Positions 36,711-45,052 of a stretch of DNA of 64,000 nucleotides are shown one piece after another. This DNA comes from Janthinobacterium sp. TND4EL3. GTDB taxonomy: Bacteria; Pseudomonadota; Gammaproteobacteria; Burkholderiales; Burkholderiaceae_D. Both the position numbers and the translations under genes were made by a program. Positions within the stretch are counted from its first letter, which is position 1. Every line of letters starts with the position of its first letter. The DNA is taken from NCBI RefSeq assembly GCF_900156175.1, contig NZ_FTMV01000004.1:186001-250000 (forward strand), given 5' to 3'. The notes beneath the pieces are model-generated. The model worked only from the letters and a program-made list of their open reading frames with translations, ran no database searches and was not told the DNA's origin.

Positions 36711-37751
36711 TCACCTGGCCCGCGACGGGCCTTCCCACAGGTTGACATGGCCTTCGCGCGCCTGCACGTCGATGGCGGCCAGTTCTGCGGCCGTAAACGT
36801 CAGTTGCTGCAATGCGGCCACGTTTTCGCGGATTTGCGCGCTGCTGCTCGCGCCGATCAGGGTCGAGGTGACGCGCGGATCGCGCAGCACCCAGGCCAGG
36901 GCCATCTGCGCCAGGGTTTGCCCCCGCTGCGCGGCGATCTGGTTCAGCGCGCGCACGCGGGCCAGGTTTTCCGCGCTCAGGTGCTGTTGCAGCAGCGAGC
37001 CGCCGCCGGGGCGGTTGACGCGCGCATCCTGCGGCACGCCATCGAGATATTTGTCGCTGAGCAAGCCCTGCGCCAGCGCCGTGAACGTGATGCAACCCAT
37101 GCCTTCTTGCTGCAAGGTATCGAGCAAGCTGTCTTCCTCGATCCAGCGGTTGAGCATGTTGTAGGCCGGCTGGTGGATCAAACACGGCACTTTCCACTCC
37201 CTCAGCAGGGCGGCCGCCTCGGCCGTCTTTTGCGGCGAATACGAGGACAGGCCCACATACAGTGCCTTGCCCTGCTGCACGGCGGTGGCCAGCGCGCCCA
37301 TGGTTTCTTCCAGCGGCGTGTCGGCGTCGTAGCGGTGCGAATAAAAGATGTCGACGTAATCGAGGCCCAGCCGCTGCAGGCTCTGGTCCAGGCTGGCCAG
37401 CACGTACTTGCGCGAGCCGCCGCCCTGGCCGTACGGGCCGGGCCACATGTCCCAGCCCGCCTTGGTGGAAATGATCAGCTCATCGCGGTAGGGCAGGAAA
37501 TCGTCGCGCAGCAGCTTGCCGAAATTGCTTTCCGCGCTGCCATACGGCGGGCCGTAGTTGTTGGCCAGGTCGAAATGCGTGATGCCCAGGTCGAAGGCCG
37601 TGCGCAGCATGTCGCGCTGCGAGGCCAGATTGTTGCTGTCGCCAAAGTTGTGCCACAGTCCCAGCGACAGCAGCGGCAGTTTCAGTCCGCTGCGCCCGCA
37701 CGTGCGGTATTGCATGCTGTCATAGCGGTTCTCGGCGGCGTGGTAGGTCAT
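36711..37751 (-). CDS. Aldo/keto reductase (YghZ-like, L-glyceraldehyde-3-phosphate reductase type)
   Basis: 346 aa TIM-barrel reductase. Catalytic Asp and Tyr lie in FDLANNYGPPYGSAESNFGK (about residue 58-77), the Lys in IISTKAG (about residue 94), and the His in DIFYSHRYDADTPLE (about residue 137). NADPH-binding end: TSTLIGASSSAQIRENVAAL. YghZ-type enzymes detoxify aldehydes such as methylglyoxal. Alone on its strand apart from the secreted-protein gene downstream. Confidence 0.9.
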   Translation of the reverse strand: MTYHAAENRYDSMQYRTCGRSGLKLPLLSLGLWHNFGDSNNLASQRDMLRTAFDLGITHFDLANNYGPPYGSAESNFGKLLRDDFLPYRDELIISTKAGWDMWPGPYGQGGGSRKYVLASLDQSLQRLGLDYVDIFYSHRYDADTPLEETMGALATAVQQGKALYVGLSSYSPQKTAEAAALLREWKVPCLIHQPAYNMLNRWIEEDSLLDTLQQEGMGCITFTALAQGLLSDKYLDGVPQDARVNRPGGGSLLQQHLSAENLARVRALNQIAAQRGQTLAQMALAWVLRDPRVTSTLIGASSSAQIRENVAALQQLTFTAAELAAIDVQAREGHVNLWEGPSRAR

Positions 37752-37871
37752 GGCATCTCCTTGTAAATGAATCGCCTATTTTGGCGCAAAATCAAGGCGT
37801 GCGTGCGTGCGCCTTGCACGCCACCGGGCGCGCCGTACAATAGGTGATCGGGATTCTCGCAAGGAGCGGTC

Positions 37872-39434
37872 ATGGAAATCGAATTGAAATTGCTGCTGGC
37901 GCCGGAAGATGCGCCCCGGCTGCGCACCCACCCGCTGCTGGCGCAGTATGCGTCAGGCCAGCCGCAGTTGCTGCAGATGCACGATATCTATGTCGACACG
38001 CCCGATTTGCAGCTGTGCCGCCACCAGGCGGGCTTGCGCGTGCGCCAGGTGGACGGACGCTGGATGCAGACCCTGAAGGCGGGCGGCACCGTCAGCGGCG
38101 GCTTGCACAGCCGCCACGAGTGGGAGGGTGACGTGCCGGGGCCGGCGCCCGACCTCGACGCGCTCGATTCGGCCATCGGCCGCAAGCAGCCCGTTGGCGC
38201 GCTGCTGCGCCAGCAAGCCGTGCGCGACGGCTTGCAAGCCGTGTTTACCACGCGCATGGAGCGCACCGTCTGGCAGCTGCGCACGCCGCAGGGCGACGAA
38301 ATCGAGTGCGTGCTCGACCAGGGCGTGATCGAGAGCGGCGGCAGCGACGCGGACGGCACCGCGCGCAGCGTGCCCGTCAGCGAAATCGAACTGGAATTGA
38401 AGCGGGGCCAGGCGTCCAGCCTGTTCGACGTGGCGCTGTCCCTGCTGCGCGACGTGCCCCTGACGCTGGGCCACATGAGCAAGGCGGAACGCGGCTATCG
38501 GCTTGCCGCATCGCAACCATTGCAAGCCGTCAAGGCGCAGCCGCTGGCGCTGGACGCGGCGATGACGGTCGAGCAGGTATTCCAGGCCATCGCCGGCAAT
38601 TGCCTGGAACAGGTCAGCGGCAACCAGGATGGCGTGGCGGGTGGCGAGGACGTGGAAAGCCTGCACCAGATGCGCGTGGGCTTGCGCCGCCTGCGCTCGG
38701 CGCTGGGCATGTTCAAGGCGCTGCTGGCGCTGCCGGAGGGGCTGCAGCAGGAGCTCGATTGGCTGGGCGGCGCGCTGGGCGAGGCGCGCGACTGGGACGT
38801 GCTGGCCGGCCAGACGCTGGCGCGGCTCGACGGCGAGGCGGCTGCCGATGCGGCGGCGCTGGCGCAGGCGGCGCACGCGCAGGCGCGGGCGGCGCACGCG
38901 CAGGCCGCCCAGGCCGTCGCTTCGTCGCGCTATACGGCCTGGATGCTGGGCGTGCAGCGCTGGTTGCAGGCGGGCGAGTGGCGCGCCAGCCGTACGCCGC
39001 GCCAGCTGCAGCGGCTCGATGCGGGCGTGCTGGGCTTTGCGCGCAAGACCCTGCGCGCAGACCAGCGCCGCCTGATGAAGCGGGGCCGGCGCCTGCTGCA
39101 TGCCACGCCGCAGCAGCGCCACAAGGTGCGCATTGCCGCCAAGAAGACGCGCTATGCGACGGAGTTTTTCGCCTCGCTGTTGGCGGGCCGCGCCGTGAAA
39201 CCGTATGTGGGGCGCCTGTCGGCCCTGCAGGATGAACTGGGCTGGCTCAACGATGTGCAGGTGGCGGACCGGCTGTTGCAGCAGTTGCCCGATGGCCAGG
39301 CTGGCCACGCCGAGCTGCGGCTGCACGCGGCCTTCGTGCGCGGCTACCTGGCGGCGCGCGCCCAGTCGCAGGGCGCCGATGGGCGCATGCACAAGGCCTG
39401 GCGCCGTTTCAAGGCCGTGCGCCTGCCCGTCTGA
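37872..39434 (+). CDS. CYTH and CHAD domain protein (probable inorganic triphosphatase)
   Basis: 520 aa in two parts. Residues 1-200 are a CYTH domain with the metal-binding start MEIELKLLL (the ExExK motif) and repeated charged strands; family members such as E. coli YgiF hydrolyse inorganic triphosphate. Residues about 230-515 are a CHAD domain with conserved His-rich helices (HQMRVGLRRLRSAL at about 258, HKVRIAAKKTRYATEFF at about 418), which binds polyphosphate. The pairing suggests a role with polyphosphate granules or triphosphate removal. GGAG upstream of the ATG (AAGGAGCGGTC ATG). Confidence 0.92.
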   Translation: MEIELKLLLAPEDAPRLRTHPLLAQYASGQPQLLQMHDIYVDTPDLQLCRHQAGLRVRQVDGRWMQTLKAGGTVSGGLHSRHEWEGDVPGPAPDLDALDSAIGRKQPVGALLRQQAVRDGLQAVFTTRMERTVWQLRTPQGDEIECVLDQGVIESGGSDADGTARSVPVSEIELELKRGQASSLFDVALSLLRDVPLTLGHMSKAERGYRLAASQPLQAVKAQPLALDAAMTVEQVFQAIAGNCLEQVSGNQDGVAGGEDVESLHQMRVGLRRLRSALGMFKALLALPEGLQQELDWLGGALGEARDWDVLAGQTLARLDGEAAADAAALAQAAHAQARAAHAQAAQAVASSRYTAWMLGVQRWLQAGEWRASRTPRQLQRLDAGVLGFARKTLRADQRRLMKRGRRLLHATPQQRHKVRIAAKKTRYATEFFASLLAGRAVKPYVGRLSALQDELGWLNDVQVADRLLQQLPDGQAGHAELRLHAAFVRGYLAARAQSQGADGRMHKAWRRFKAVRLPV

Positions 39435-39452
39435 GTCCGCATGGCCGCGGTG

Positions 39453-40337
39453 CTAGCCGCTGCGCCAGGCCAGCGGGCGTCGCAACTGGCGCTCGAGGAT
39501 GGCCAGCGGCGACTTGTCGGGCGCGGCCATGGCGCCCACGGGCAGCAGCCAGGTTTGCTCCAGCGCATGTTGTCCCCGCAGGGCAGCGTGCGATACGGCG
39601 TCGCTGAAGACGATCCACGTCTGGCCCGGCGCGAATGCGTGCGTCTGCTGTTCCACCTGCGCCTGGTAAGCGAGATCGGCCTTCATGGCGTCGTGCAGTT
39701 GCAGCATGTAGTGGTCGTAGGGCGTGCGCCGCGACTTGGTGACGTGCAGCCGATGCAGCAGCGCCGCCAGCACGGGCTGCGGACGCTTTGCAAGGGGTAA
39801 AAAATGCTGCGCCACCTGTTCGAACGGCGCGCCCAGTTTCCACACGCGGGGCGCGTCGCGCGGATGGATGTTGGTGAAGACGCGCAAGATGCGTCGGCCC
39901 TGCGTGGGCGAGGAGGGAAAGCTGTCGATGTGCAGGCGCGTGTCATCCTTGCGCCAGGAGGTGACGCGGCCGGCGACTTCCACGGGACGGAAGCTGCCCT
40001 TGCCTTGTTGCAAGTGGGGCAGGTAGCGGGGCAGCAGGCTGGCCAGCAGGCTGCGCGTGTGATGCGCATAGCGCTGCATCAGTGCGGCCAGCAGGGCCGC
40101 ATCGTGGGCATCGCCCTGGCCCCGCACGCCGCGCGCCGGGTCCCAGCTGATGTTCTTGGCGCTGCCGGCCGTGCCGTTGAGCAGCGGGTATTCTTCCTTC
40201 TGCAAGGGAAATGCGAGGTCCGGCAGCACGATCACGCGGCCGTCTTCGAGCGCCTGCAAGGCCGTCTCCTGCTGTGCCGGGCTGGCACGGGCATCCCAGT
40301 GGCTGAGTGAAATGTCGACAAGCTTGCTCATGGACAT
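39453..40337 (-). CDS. kdoO: Kdo hydroxylase (KdoO), Fe(II)/2-oxoglutarate dioxygenase
   Basis: 294 aa. The iron-binding HxD is in RLHIDSFPSSPTQGRRILRV (about residue 135), followed by FTNIHPRDAPRVWKLGAPFE typical of the Kdo-hydroxylase family; the distal His is in SDAVSHAALRGQ (about residue 252). Converts the outer Kdo of Kdo2-lipid A to D-glycero-D-talo-octulosonate (Ko) in Burkholderia and Yersinia. Here it lies away from kdsB and lpxK (5 kb). Converges with the CYTH-CHAD gene. ATG at 40331 is a possible alternative. Confidence 0.85.
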   Translation of the reverse strand: MSMSKLVDISLSHWDARASPAQQETALQALEDGRVIVLPDLAFPLQKEEYPLLNGTAGSAKNISWDPARGVRGQGDAHDAALLAALMQRYAHHTRSLLASLLPRYLPHLQQGKGSFRPVEVAGRVTSWRKDDTRLHIDSFPSSPTQGRRILRVFTNIHPRDAPRVWKLGAPFEQVAQHFLPLAKRPQPVLAALLHRLHVTKSRRTPYDHYMLQLHDAMKADLAYQAQVEQQTHAFAPGQTWIVFSDAVSHAALRGQHALEQTWLLPVGAMAAPDKSPLAILERQLRRPLAWRSG

Positions 40338-40411
40338 GGCGCGAAAAAGGAATCGGAGCCGCCAGTGTAGACCCTTGTCCGTGGCCCCGTTTGCGCTGGC
40401 GCAGTGTTACG

Positions 40412-40783
40412 TCACAGTTTGCTGTTCTGGCAGCCGGCGCTCACGCATTCGCGCACGCGGTCCTGCAGGAATTGCGCCCGTTCGATGGTGGTCTGGGTGG
40501 CGCAATCGAGGTTGACGTAGAAGCCCGACGGTTCGCGCTTCGAACACGTCTTGTTGCGTTTTTCGATCCATGCCAGCTGGCCCGATTTCAGGCTTTGCTT
40601 GCCGCCGGCATCGAGCTTGGCAGCGAGGGTCTTGTAGTTGGCGTTCAGTTCCTTGTCCGCTTCCTGGTACACCTTGTTCAGGCAATACAGGCCGTCAAAG
40701 TCGTTGCGTGGCGTGTCGCAGGCGGAATTGGCGAAGGCGGAACCGGAGGCGCAGAGCAGCAAGGCAAGCATGATTTTTTTCAT
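40412..40783 (-). CDS. Exported LprI-like protein (DUF1311)
   Basis: 123 aa. Signal peptide at residues 1-18 (ending GSAFAN). Mature part carries six cysteines (ACDTP, YCLNKV, TCSKR, DCATQ, ECVSAGC) and the DUF1311 pattern ADKELNANYKTLAAKLD, as in lysozyme-inhibitor LprI-like proteins. Possibly protects the cell wall from lysozyme; not proven for this branch. Its start is 75 bp from the Kdo-hydroxylase gene, same strand. Confidence 0.8.
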   Translation of the reverse strand: MKKIMLALLLCASGSAFANSACDTPRNDFDGLYCLNKVYQEADKELNANYKTLAAKLDAGGKQSLKSGQLAWIEKRNKTCSKREPSGFYVNLDCATQTTIERAQFLQDRVRECVSAGCQNSKL

Positions 40784-40915
40784 TGTTGTCTTTCAGCAAG
40801 TAGAACAGGGCAGGGCGCGGGATGAAGGCTGTTTTTTTTGCATCTTATACCAACTGGCGCGCGGCCTTGGTCCGTTTGAACCGGCGCCCGGCCCGCGTGC
40901 ACTTTCTGCAAGGAC

Positions 40916-40949
40916 AAAAAAAAGAAGCCTGGCGCGTGGCTCAGGCTTC
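40916..40949 (-). terminator. Terminator after sodB (minus strand)
   Basis: On the minus strand GAAGCCTG pairs with CAGGCTTC around a 10-nt loop, followed by eight T. It lies 64 bp beyond the sodB stop. Confidence 0.88.
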
Positions 40950-41012
40950 CCTTTGATGCGCCGCGGCGGTTAATGCCGCGGGCGCGTCCGGTTTCCGTTG
41001 TCAGGAACGCGC

Positions 41013-41591
41013 TTACGCGAAGTTCTTGGCAACGAAGTCCCAGTTCACCAGGCCCCAGAACGTTTCCACGTACTTGGCGCGCAGGTTGCGGTAGTCGATG
41101 TAGTAGGCGTGTTCCCACACGTCGCAGGTCAGCAGTGGCTTGTCGCCGGTGGTCAGCGGGCAGCCGGCGTTCGAGGTGTTGACGATGTCGACGGAACCGT
41201 CGGCTTTTTGTACCAGCCAGGTCCAGCCCGAACCGAAGTTGCCCACGCACGACTTGGTGAATTCTTCCTTGAACTTGTCGAACGACGACCATTTGGCGTT
41301 GATCGCGTCAGCCACGGCACCGGTAGGCGCGCCGCCGCCGGCCGGCTTCATGCCGTTCCAGTAGAAGGTGTGGTTCCACACTTGCGCCGCATTGTTGAAG
41401 ATGCCGCCCGACGATTTCTTGATGATGTCTTCCAGCGACAGGTTCTCGAACTCGGTACCCTTGATCAGGTTGTTCAAGTTGGTGACATACGCCTGATGAT
41501 GCTTGGCATAGTGGTATTCCAGGGTTTCTTTCGAAATATGCGGCGCCAGAGCGTCCATTTCATATGGCAGTGGTGGCAGAGTATGTTCCAT
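41013..41591 (-). CDS. sodB: Superoxide dismutase [Fe]
   Basis: 192 aa. Metal ligands: His in [10 protein letters not shown] (about residues 27-31), His in [11 protein letters not shown] (about 74), and Asp and His in [16 protein letters not shown] (about 157-161). FGSGWTWLV (about 123) and the DVWEHAYY signature are present, and the size fits FeSOD (SodB). Removes superoxide in the cytoplasm. Start has AAGGGA about 7 bp upstream. Ends at a strong terminator and so is probably monocistronic; no Fur box was seen by eye. Confidence 0.94.
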   Translation of the reverse strand: MEHTLPPLPYEMDALAPHISKETLEYHYAKHHQAYVTNLNNLIKGTEFENLSLEDIIKKSSGGIFNNAAQVWNHTFYWNGMKPAGGGAPTGAVADAINAKWSSFDKFKEEFTKSCVGNFGSGWTWLVQKADGSVDIVNTSNAGCPLTTGDKPLLTCDVWEHAYYIDYRNLRAKYVETFWGLVNWDFVAKNFA

Positions 41592-41747
41592 GTGATGTCC
41601 CTTTGTGGTGAGTGTTCGGAGTCATCCGGCCTGGGCCGGAAGGTTGAGCCATGCGTGCTTGAATCAAGCATTCTTGCTGAACGAGCCACTATTGTAAAGC
41701 GGATGCGCCATTGCTGCAGATTTGCCCATGGGGCGCGCGCCTGCGGG

Positions 41748-43109
41748 CTATTCCAGCATTGCCTGCACGCTGGCGATGCCGATCTGCGCGCTGCCTTCGG
41801 CCAGGCGCACGTTGACGTTCTGGCGCGCCTGCAGCTGGGCCGGCGAGCGGACGATGTTTCCCTTTTCGTCGCGCAATATCGCGTAGCCGCGTTCCAGCGT
41901 GCGCTGCGGATTCAACAACTCCAGTTGCGCCGCCAGCCCGTCGAGGCGGTGGCGCCGCTGGCTGAGCAGCTGCGCCATGGCCGCGCCGCCGCGCCGCTGC
42001 GCTTCGGCCAGGCGGGCGCGCGGCGCCGTGACGTCGGGCCGCACGGCGGCCCAGCGGCTGCGCAGGCGTTCCAGTGCGTACTGCGACTGGTTCACGGGCG
42101 CGCGCGCCGCATGCGTCATGGCCGTCGACAGGGCCAGCAGCTGCAGGCGCTGCTGCCGCAGTTGCGCTGTCGGATTGAGCAGGCGGCGGCTGTGGCGGTC
42201 CAGGGTCTGCGCCGCGTCGTCGAGGCTGCGGCGCATGGCGCGGCGCAGGTCGGCCGCATCGGCGCGCAGGGACGCCATCCAGTCCGCGCGCGGCGTGGCC
42301 GCCAGTTCGGCCGCCGCCGTCGGCGTGGCCGCGCGCAGGTCGGCCGCGAAGTCGGCGATAGTGAAATCCGTCTCGTGGCCCACGCCGCTGATCACGGGCA
42401 TGGAACAATCGGCGATCGCGTGCGCCACGGCTTCATCGTTGAACGACCATAAATCCTCGATGCTGCCGCCGCCACGGCACACCAGCAGCACGTCGCACTC
42501 GGCCCTGGCTGATGCCGTGCGGATGGCGTGCGCGATCTTTTCCGGCGCCTGCTGGCCCTGCACGGGCGTCGGATACAGAATGATGGCCACGTGCGGCGCG
42601 CGGCGTTTGAGCGCGATCAGCACGTCGCGCAGGGCGGCCGCCTGCGGGCTGGTGACGATGCCGATGCTGCGCGCGAACATGGGGATGGCGCGCTTGCGTT
42701 CCTGGTCGAACAGGCCCTGCGCGGCCAGCTTTTCCTTCAGGCGCTGGAACGCTTCGTACAGGGCGCCCACGCCGGCGCGTCGGATGGCTTCCACGTTGAT
42801 CTGGTAATCGCCGCGCGCGCCGTACAGGGTGACGAGGGCGCGCACTTCGACCTTGTCGCCTTCGCGCGGCGTGAAGCCGGCAAACTGGGCGCGGCCGCGG
42901 AACATCACGGCGCGCACCTGGGCGCCATCGTCCTTCAGGGTGAAATACCAGTGGCCGGAGGCGGCGCGCGTGAAGTTGGAAATCTCGCCGGCGATCCAGG
43001 TCAGGGGAAACGAGCGCTCGAGCAGGCGCGCGACGGCCTGGTTCAGGGCGCTGACGGTCAGCACGGGCGGGGCGGCAAAGCCGCTGTCAGTTGGAGTATC
43101 GGTCATCAT
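41748..43109 (-). CDS. xseA: Exodeoxyribonuclease VII large subunit
   Basis: 453 aa. N-terminal OB fold (about residues 10-110: [38 protein letters not shown]), then the catalytic domain with the conserved [16 protein letters not shown] (about 150) and [20 protein letters not shown] (about 206). C-terminal coiled coil that docks XseB. Single-strand DNA nuclease in both directions, used in repair. Located immediately beside the repeat array: its 5' end is 125 bp from unit 1. Confidence 0.95.
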   Translation of the reverse strand: MMTDTPTDSGFAAPPVLTVSALNQAVARLLERSFPLTWIAGEISNFTRAASGHWYFTLKDDGAQVRAVMFRGRAQFAGFTPREGDKVEVRALVTLYGARGDYQINVEAIRRAGVGALYEAFQRLKEKLAAQGLFDQERKRAIPMFARSIGIVTSPQAAALRDVLIALKRRAPHVAIILYPTPVQGQQAPEKIAHAIRTASARAECDVLLVCRGGGSIEDLWSFNDEAVAHAIADCSMPVISGVGHETDFTIADFAADLRAATPTAAAELAATPRADWMASLRADAADLRRAMRRSLDDAAQTLDRHSRRLLNPTAQLRQQRLQLLALSTAMTHAARAPVNQSQYALERLRSRWAAVRPDVTAPRARLAEAQRRGGAAMAQLLSQRRHRLDGLAAQLELLNPQRTLERGYAILRDEKGNIVRSPAQLQARQNVNVRLAEGSAQIGIASVQAMLE

Positions 43110-43234
43110 CTGGTGCTATGGGGGAGGGAACTGTCCACATATTATCGGCGAGGTCATGCTTATGTCATATATCGTGCAAAACAACAAGTTCTATTTCTAA
43201 GTATTTGATTTCATGCAGAATTCCTGCATGCCTG

Positions 43235-43332
43235 ATTTGCGTGCACAGGGAAAAAATCCTTTAATATCAAGCACATCAGTGTAGCCCCTGCCACTTACGC
43301 ACAAAGTTATCCACAGAAAGTGTGCGGAACTT
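43235..43332 (+). repeat. DnaA/IHF array, unit 1
   Basis: ATTTGCGTGCA block at 43235; IHF-like TATCAAGCACATC at 43265 (weak match); DnaA box TTATCCACA at 43307-43315 inside the core 43299-43325. The core reads GCACAAAG before the box instead of GCACAATC, so this is the most divergent unit. Confidence 0.75.
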
Positions 43333-43392
43333 TTTGCCTTGGACAAACGTTGCCGGGCTGGCTACTTTGGATGAGCAAAAATGCCGTGCTAC

Positions 43393-43490
43393 ATTTTTGC
43401 GCACGGAAATAAAGTGCATGGAAATCAAGTACTTAGTATGCCATGCATGGCCTTGCGCACAATCTTATCCACAAAAAATGTGCAGAACTC
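43393..43490 (+). repeat. DnaA/IHF array, unit 2
   Basis: ATTTTTGCGCA at 43393; perfect IHF consensus AATCAAGTACTTA at 43423-43435; DnaA box TTATCCACA at 43465-43473; core 43457-43483. A box-like TTATCCACC (one mismatch) lies just downstream at 43507. Confidence 0.8.
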
Positions 43491-43542
43491 TGGCGCGGCA
43501 CCGGATTTATCCACCGGAAGGCCCATGGCATGGCTTGCCTGA

Positions 43543-43639
43543 ATTTTGCGCAGCATCAAAATCCCCATATAGATCAAGGGTCTAGCGTTTAGTCGTGCGC
43601 CTTGCTCACAATCTTATCCACAGAATATGTGCAAAACCG
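43543..43639 (+). repeat. DnaA/IHF array, unit 3
   Basis: ATTTTGCGCA at 43543; IHF-like GATCAAGGGTCTA at 43572 (two mismatches); DnaA box TTATCCACA at 43614-43622; core 43606-43632. Confidence 0.75.
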
Positions 43640-43701
43640 GCTAAATCATTTCGTTTTTTCTCCGGGTTTTCCACCGCGCGAGCAGGCGCTTGCGCTGCCT
43701 T

Positions 43702-43799
43702 ATTTTTCAGCATCGAAAAAAACTCCTTTAAAATCAATGCTCTTGCATGGAGTCAATCGGCTTGCTCACAATCTTATCCACACTTTATGTGTGAAACTG
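43702..43799 (+). repeat. DnaA/IHF array, unit 4
   Basis: ATTTTTCAGCA at 43702; IHF-like AATCAATGCTCTTG at 43732 (spacer one base too long); DnaA box TTATCCACA at 43774-43782; core 43766-43792. Confidence 0.75.
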
Positions 43800-43871
43800 G
43801 CTTCGCGGTGGAAAACTGTGTTTTTGCGGTGAAATGTGACGCTAAAAACCCGGCTTTCCGGTCCTTGCCAT

Positions 43872-43969
43872 ATTTTTATACAAGGCAATAAAAACGATAT
43901 AAATCAAGGTACTTAACGCTTATCTTTGCGCTTGCGCACAATCTTGTCCACAGATTGTGTGCAAAACTT
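43872..43969 (+). repeat. DnaA/IHF array, unit 5
   Basis: ATTTTTATACA at 43872; IHF-like AATCAAGGTACTTA at 43902 (spacer one base too long); DnaA-box variant TTGTCCACA at 43944-43952; core 43936-43962. Confidence 0.75.
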
Positions 43970-44007
43970 TGATGCTCCATCTGCCGCCGATTGTGCGCTG
44001 GCTGCCA

Positions 44008-44105
44008 CTTTTTTACTCATTGATTTAATTTTGTTTAAAATCAATGACTTAGATGAATTCCACGGCTTTGCGCACAATCTTGTCCACAGTAAATGTGCAG
44101 AACTC
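44008..44105 (+). repeat. DnaA/IHF array, unit 6
   Basis: CTTTTTTACTCA block near 44008; perfect IHF consensus AATCAATGACTTA at 44039-44051; DnaA-box variant TTGTCCACA at 44080-44088; core 44072-44098. Its IHF-to-box distance is 41 bp instead of 42. Confidence 0.78.
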
Positions 44106-44158
44106 TGCAAGTATTAATTTATTGATATTGACTACTGCCGATAAGCTGCTATGCCTGT

Positions 44159-44255
44159 ATTTTGCGCAGCATGATAATATTCATGTAAATCAATGGCTTG
44201 CATGTTGTACTTCATGCTTGCTCACAATCTTATCCACACAAAGTGTGCAAAACTG
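44159..44255 (+). repeat. DnaA/IHF array, unit 7
   Basis: ATTTTGCGCA at 44159; perfect IHF consensus AATCAATGGCTTG at 44188-44200; DnaA box TTATCCACA at 44230-44238; core 44222-44248. Last unit, 191 bp before the exbB start. Confidence 0.8.
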
Positions 44256-44446
44256 AGCGCTGGCAACGCGCGCCCGCCGCGCCGTGTGGACAAGTGCCAT
44301 GCAGGCGCCACTTGCCGCCGGCGCGGCAACGCGCTACATTGCGCCATTCCTGCGCAGACGTACAATCGGTCTTCGGCGCTCGGTACAATACAGGCTGTCC
44401 GGCGATTCACCGCCTTCCCTTTACCAGGATTTACCAGGAGTTTCTT

Positions 44447-45052
44447 TTGCTCGCTATATTTCAAGCCGCCGGCTGGCCCATCTGGCTGTTGTTGATCGCT
44501 TCCATCGTCGCCCTGGCCCTGATCGTCGAGCGCCTGCTGTACTTGCGCCGAGGCAAGATCTTGCCCCGCAAGCTGTTCGATGAAGTGGTGCAGGTGTATC
44601 GCAGCGGTAAGATCACGCCGGATACGGTGGCGAAGCTGGAAGACAATTCGCCGCTGGGCGTGGTGCTGGCCGCCGCCCTGCGCAACGTCGATGCGCCGCG
44701 CGAGGTGATGAAGGAATCGATCGAAGAGGCGGGCAGCGGCGTGGCCCACACGCTGGAGCGGTTCCTGACGACCCTGGGCACGATCGCCACCCTGGCGCCG
44801 CTGATGGGTCTGTTCGGCACGGTGGTGGGCATGATCGAGATCTTCGGTTCGCAAAACGCCAGCGGCTCGAATCCCGCCCAACTGGCGCACGGCATCTCGG
44901 TGGCCCTGTATAACACGGGCTTCGGCCTGGCCATCGCCATGCCGACCCTGGTCTTCTATCGCCATTTCCGCGCCCTCGTCGACAGCTTCGTCATTGACAT
45001 GGAGCAGCAAGCCGTCAAGTTCGTCGACATCGTCCACAGTGGCCGCAAATGA
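44447..45052 (+). CDS. exbB: ExbB/TolQ-family proton channel protein
   Basis: 201 aa. The TTG at 44447 is chosen: it has AGGAG 6 bp upstream and yields the start LLAIFQAAGWPIWLLLIAS, whereas in-frame ATG codons lie far upstream in the repeat array. Three membrane helices (about residues 8-28, 105-130, 150-175), with the conserved TLGTIATLAPLMGLFGTVVG (about 105) and NTGFGLAIAMPTLVFYRHF (about 157). With ExbD it uses the proton gradient to power TonB-dependent uptake or TolA. The stop overlaps exbD by 4 bp. Confidence 0.9.
   Translation: MLAIFQAAGWPIWLLLIASIVALALIVERLLYLRRGKILPRKLFDEVVQVYRSGKITPDTVAKLEDNSPLGVVLAAALRNVDAPREVMKESIEEAGSGVAHTLERFLTTLGTIATLAPLMGLFGTVVGMIEIFGSQNASGSNPAQLAHGISVALYNTGFGLAIAMPTLVFYRHFRALVDSFVIDMEQQAVKFVDIVHSGRK

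Larger units (their letters stand above)
43110..44446. promoter_or_regulatory. 1.3-kb gene-free region holding a seven-unit IHF-site/DnaA-box array
   Basis: No credible gene lies between xseA and exbB. Seven direct units (43235-44255) each contain an ATTTTTGCGCA-like block, an IHF-consensus-like site and a DnaA box inside GCACA(ATC)TTATCCACA...TGTGC. DnaA boxes start at 43307, 43465, 43614, 43774, 43944, 44080 and 44230 (158, 149, 160, 170, 136 and 150 bp apart). Each box begins 42 bp (41 in unit 6) after the start of its IHF-like site, and all are on the plus strand. The stretch is AT-richer than its neighbours. 44256-44446 is the exbB leader. The role is inferred: a DnaA-binding control locus. 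Confidence 0.8.

Noticed and set aside
43235-44255. CRISPR array
   Set aside because: The repeats are about 100 bp, imperfect and with similar, not unique, intervening DNA, at 136-170 bp spacing; no cas genes nearby.
43235-44255. Chromosomal replication origin oriC
   Set aside because: The neighbouring genes (xseA, exbB, exbD, lpxK) are not those of oriC in Betaproteobacteria, which adjoins dnaA, dnaN and rnpA. Not fully excluded, as GC skew was not computed.
43235-44255. Array of sRNA genes with promoters
   Set aside because: No consistent -35/-10 pair at fixed spacing and no terminator hairpin plus T-run in the units.
43595-44495. Short open frames inside the repeat array
   Set aside because: They run through DnaA-box repeats, differ between units, lack ribosome sites and show repeated translations such as AHNLIHTKCAK that only mirror the repeat.
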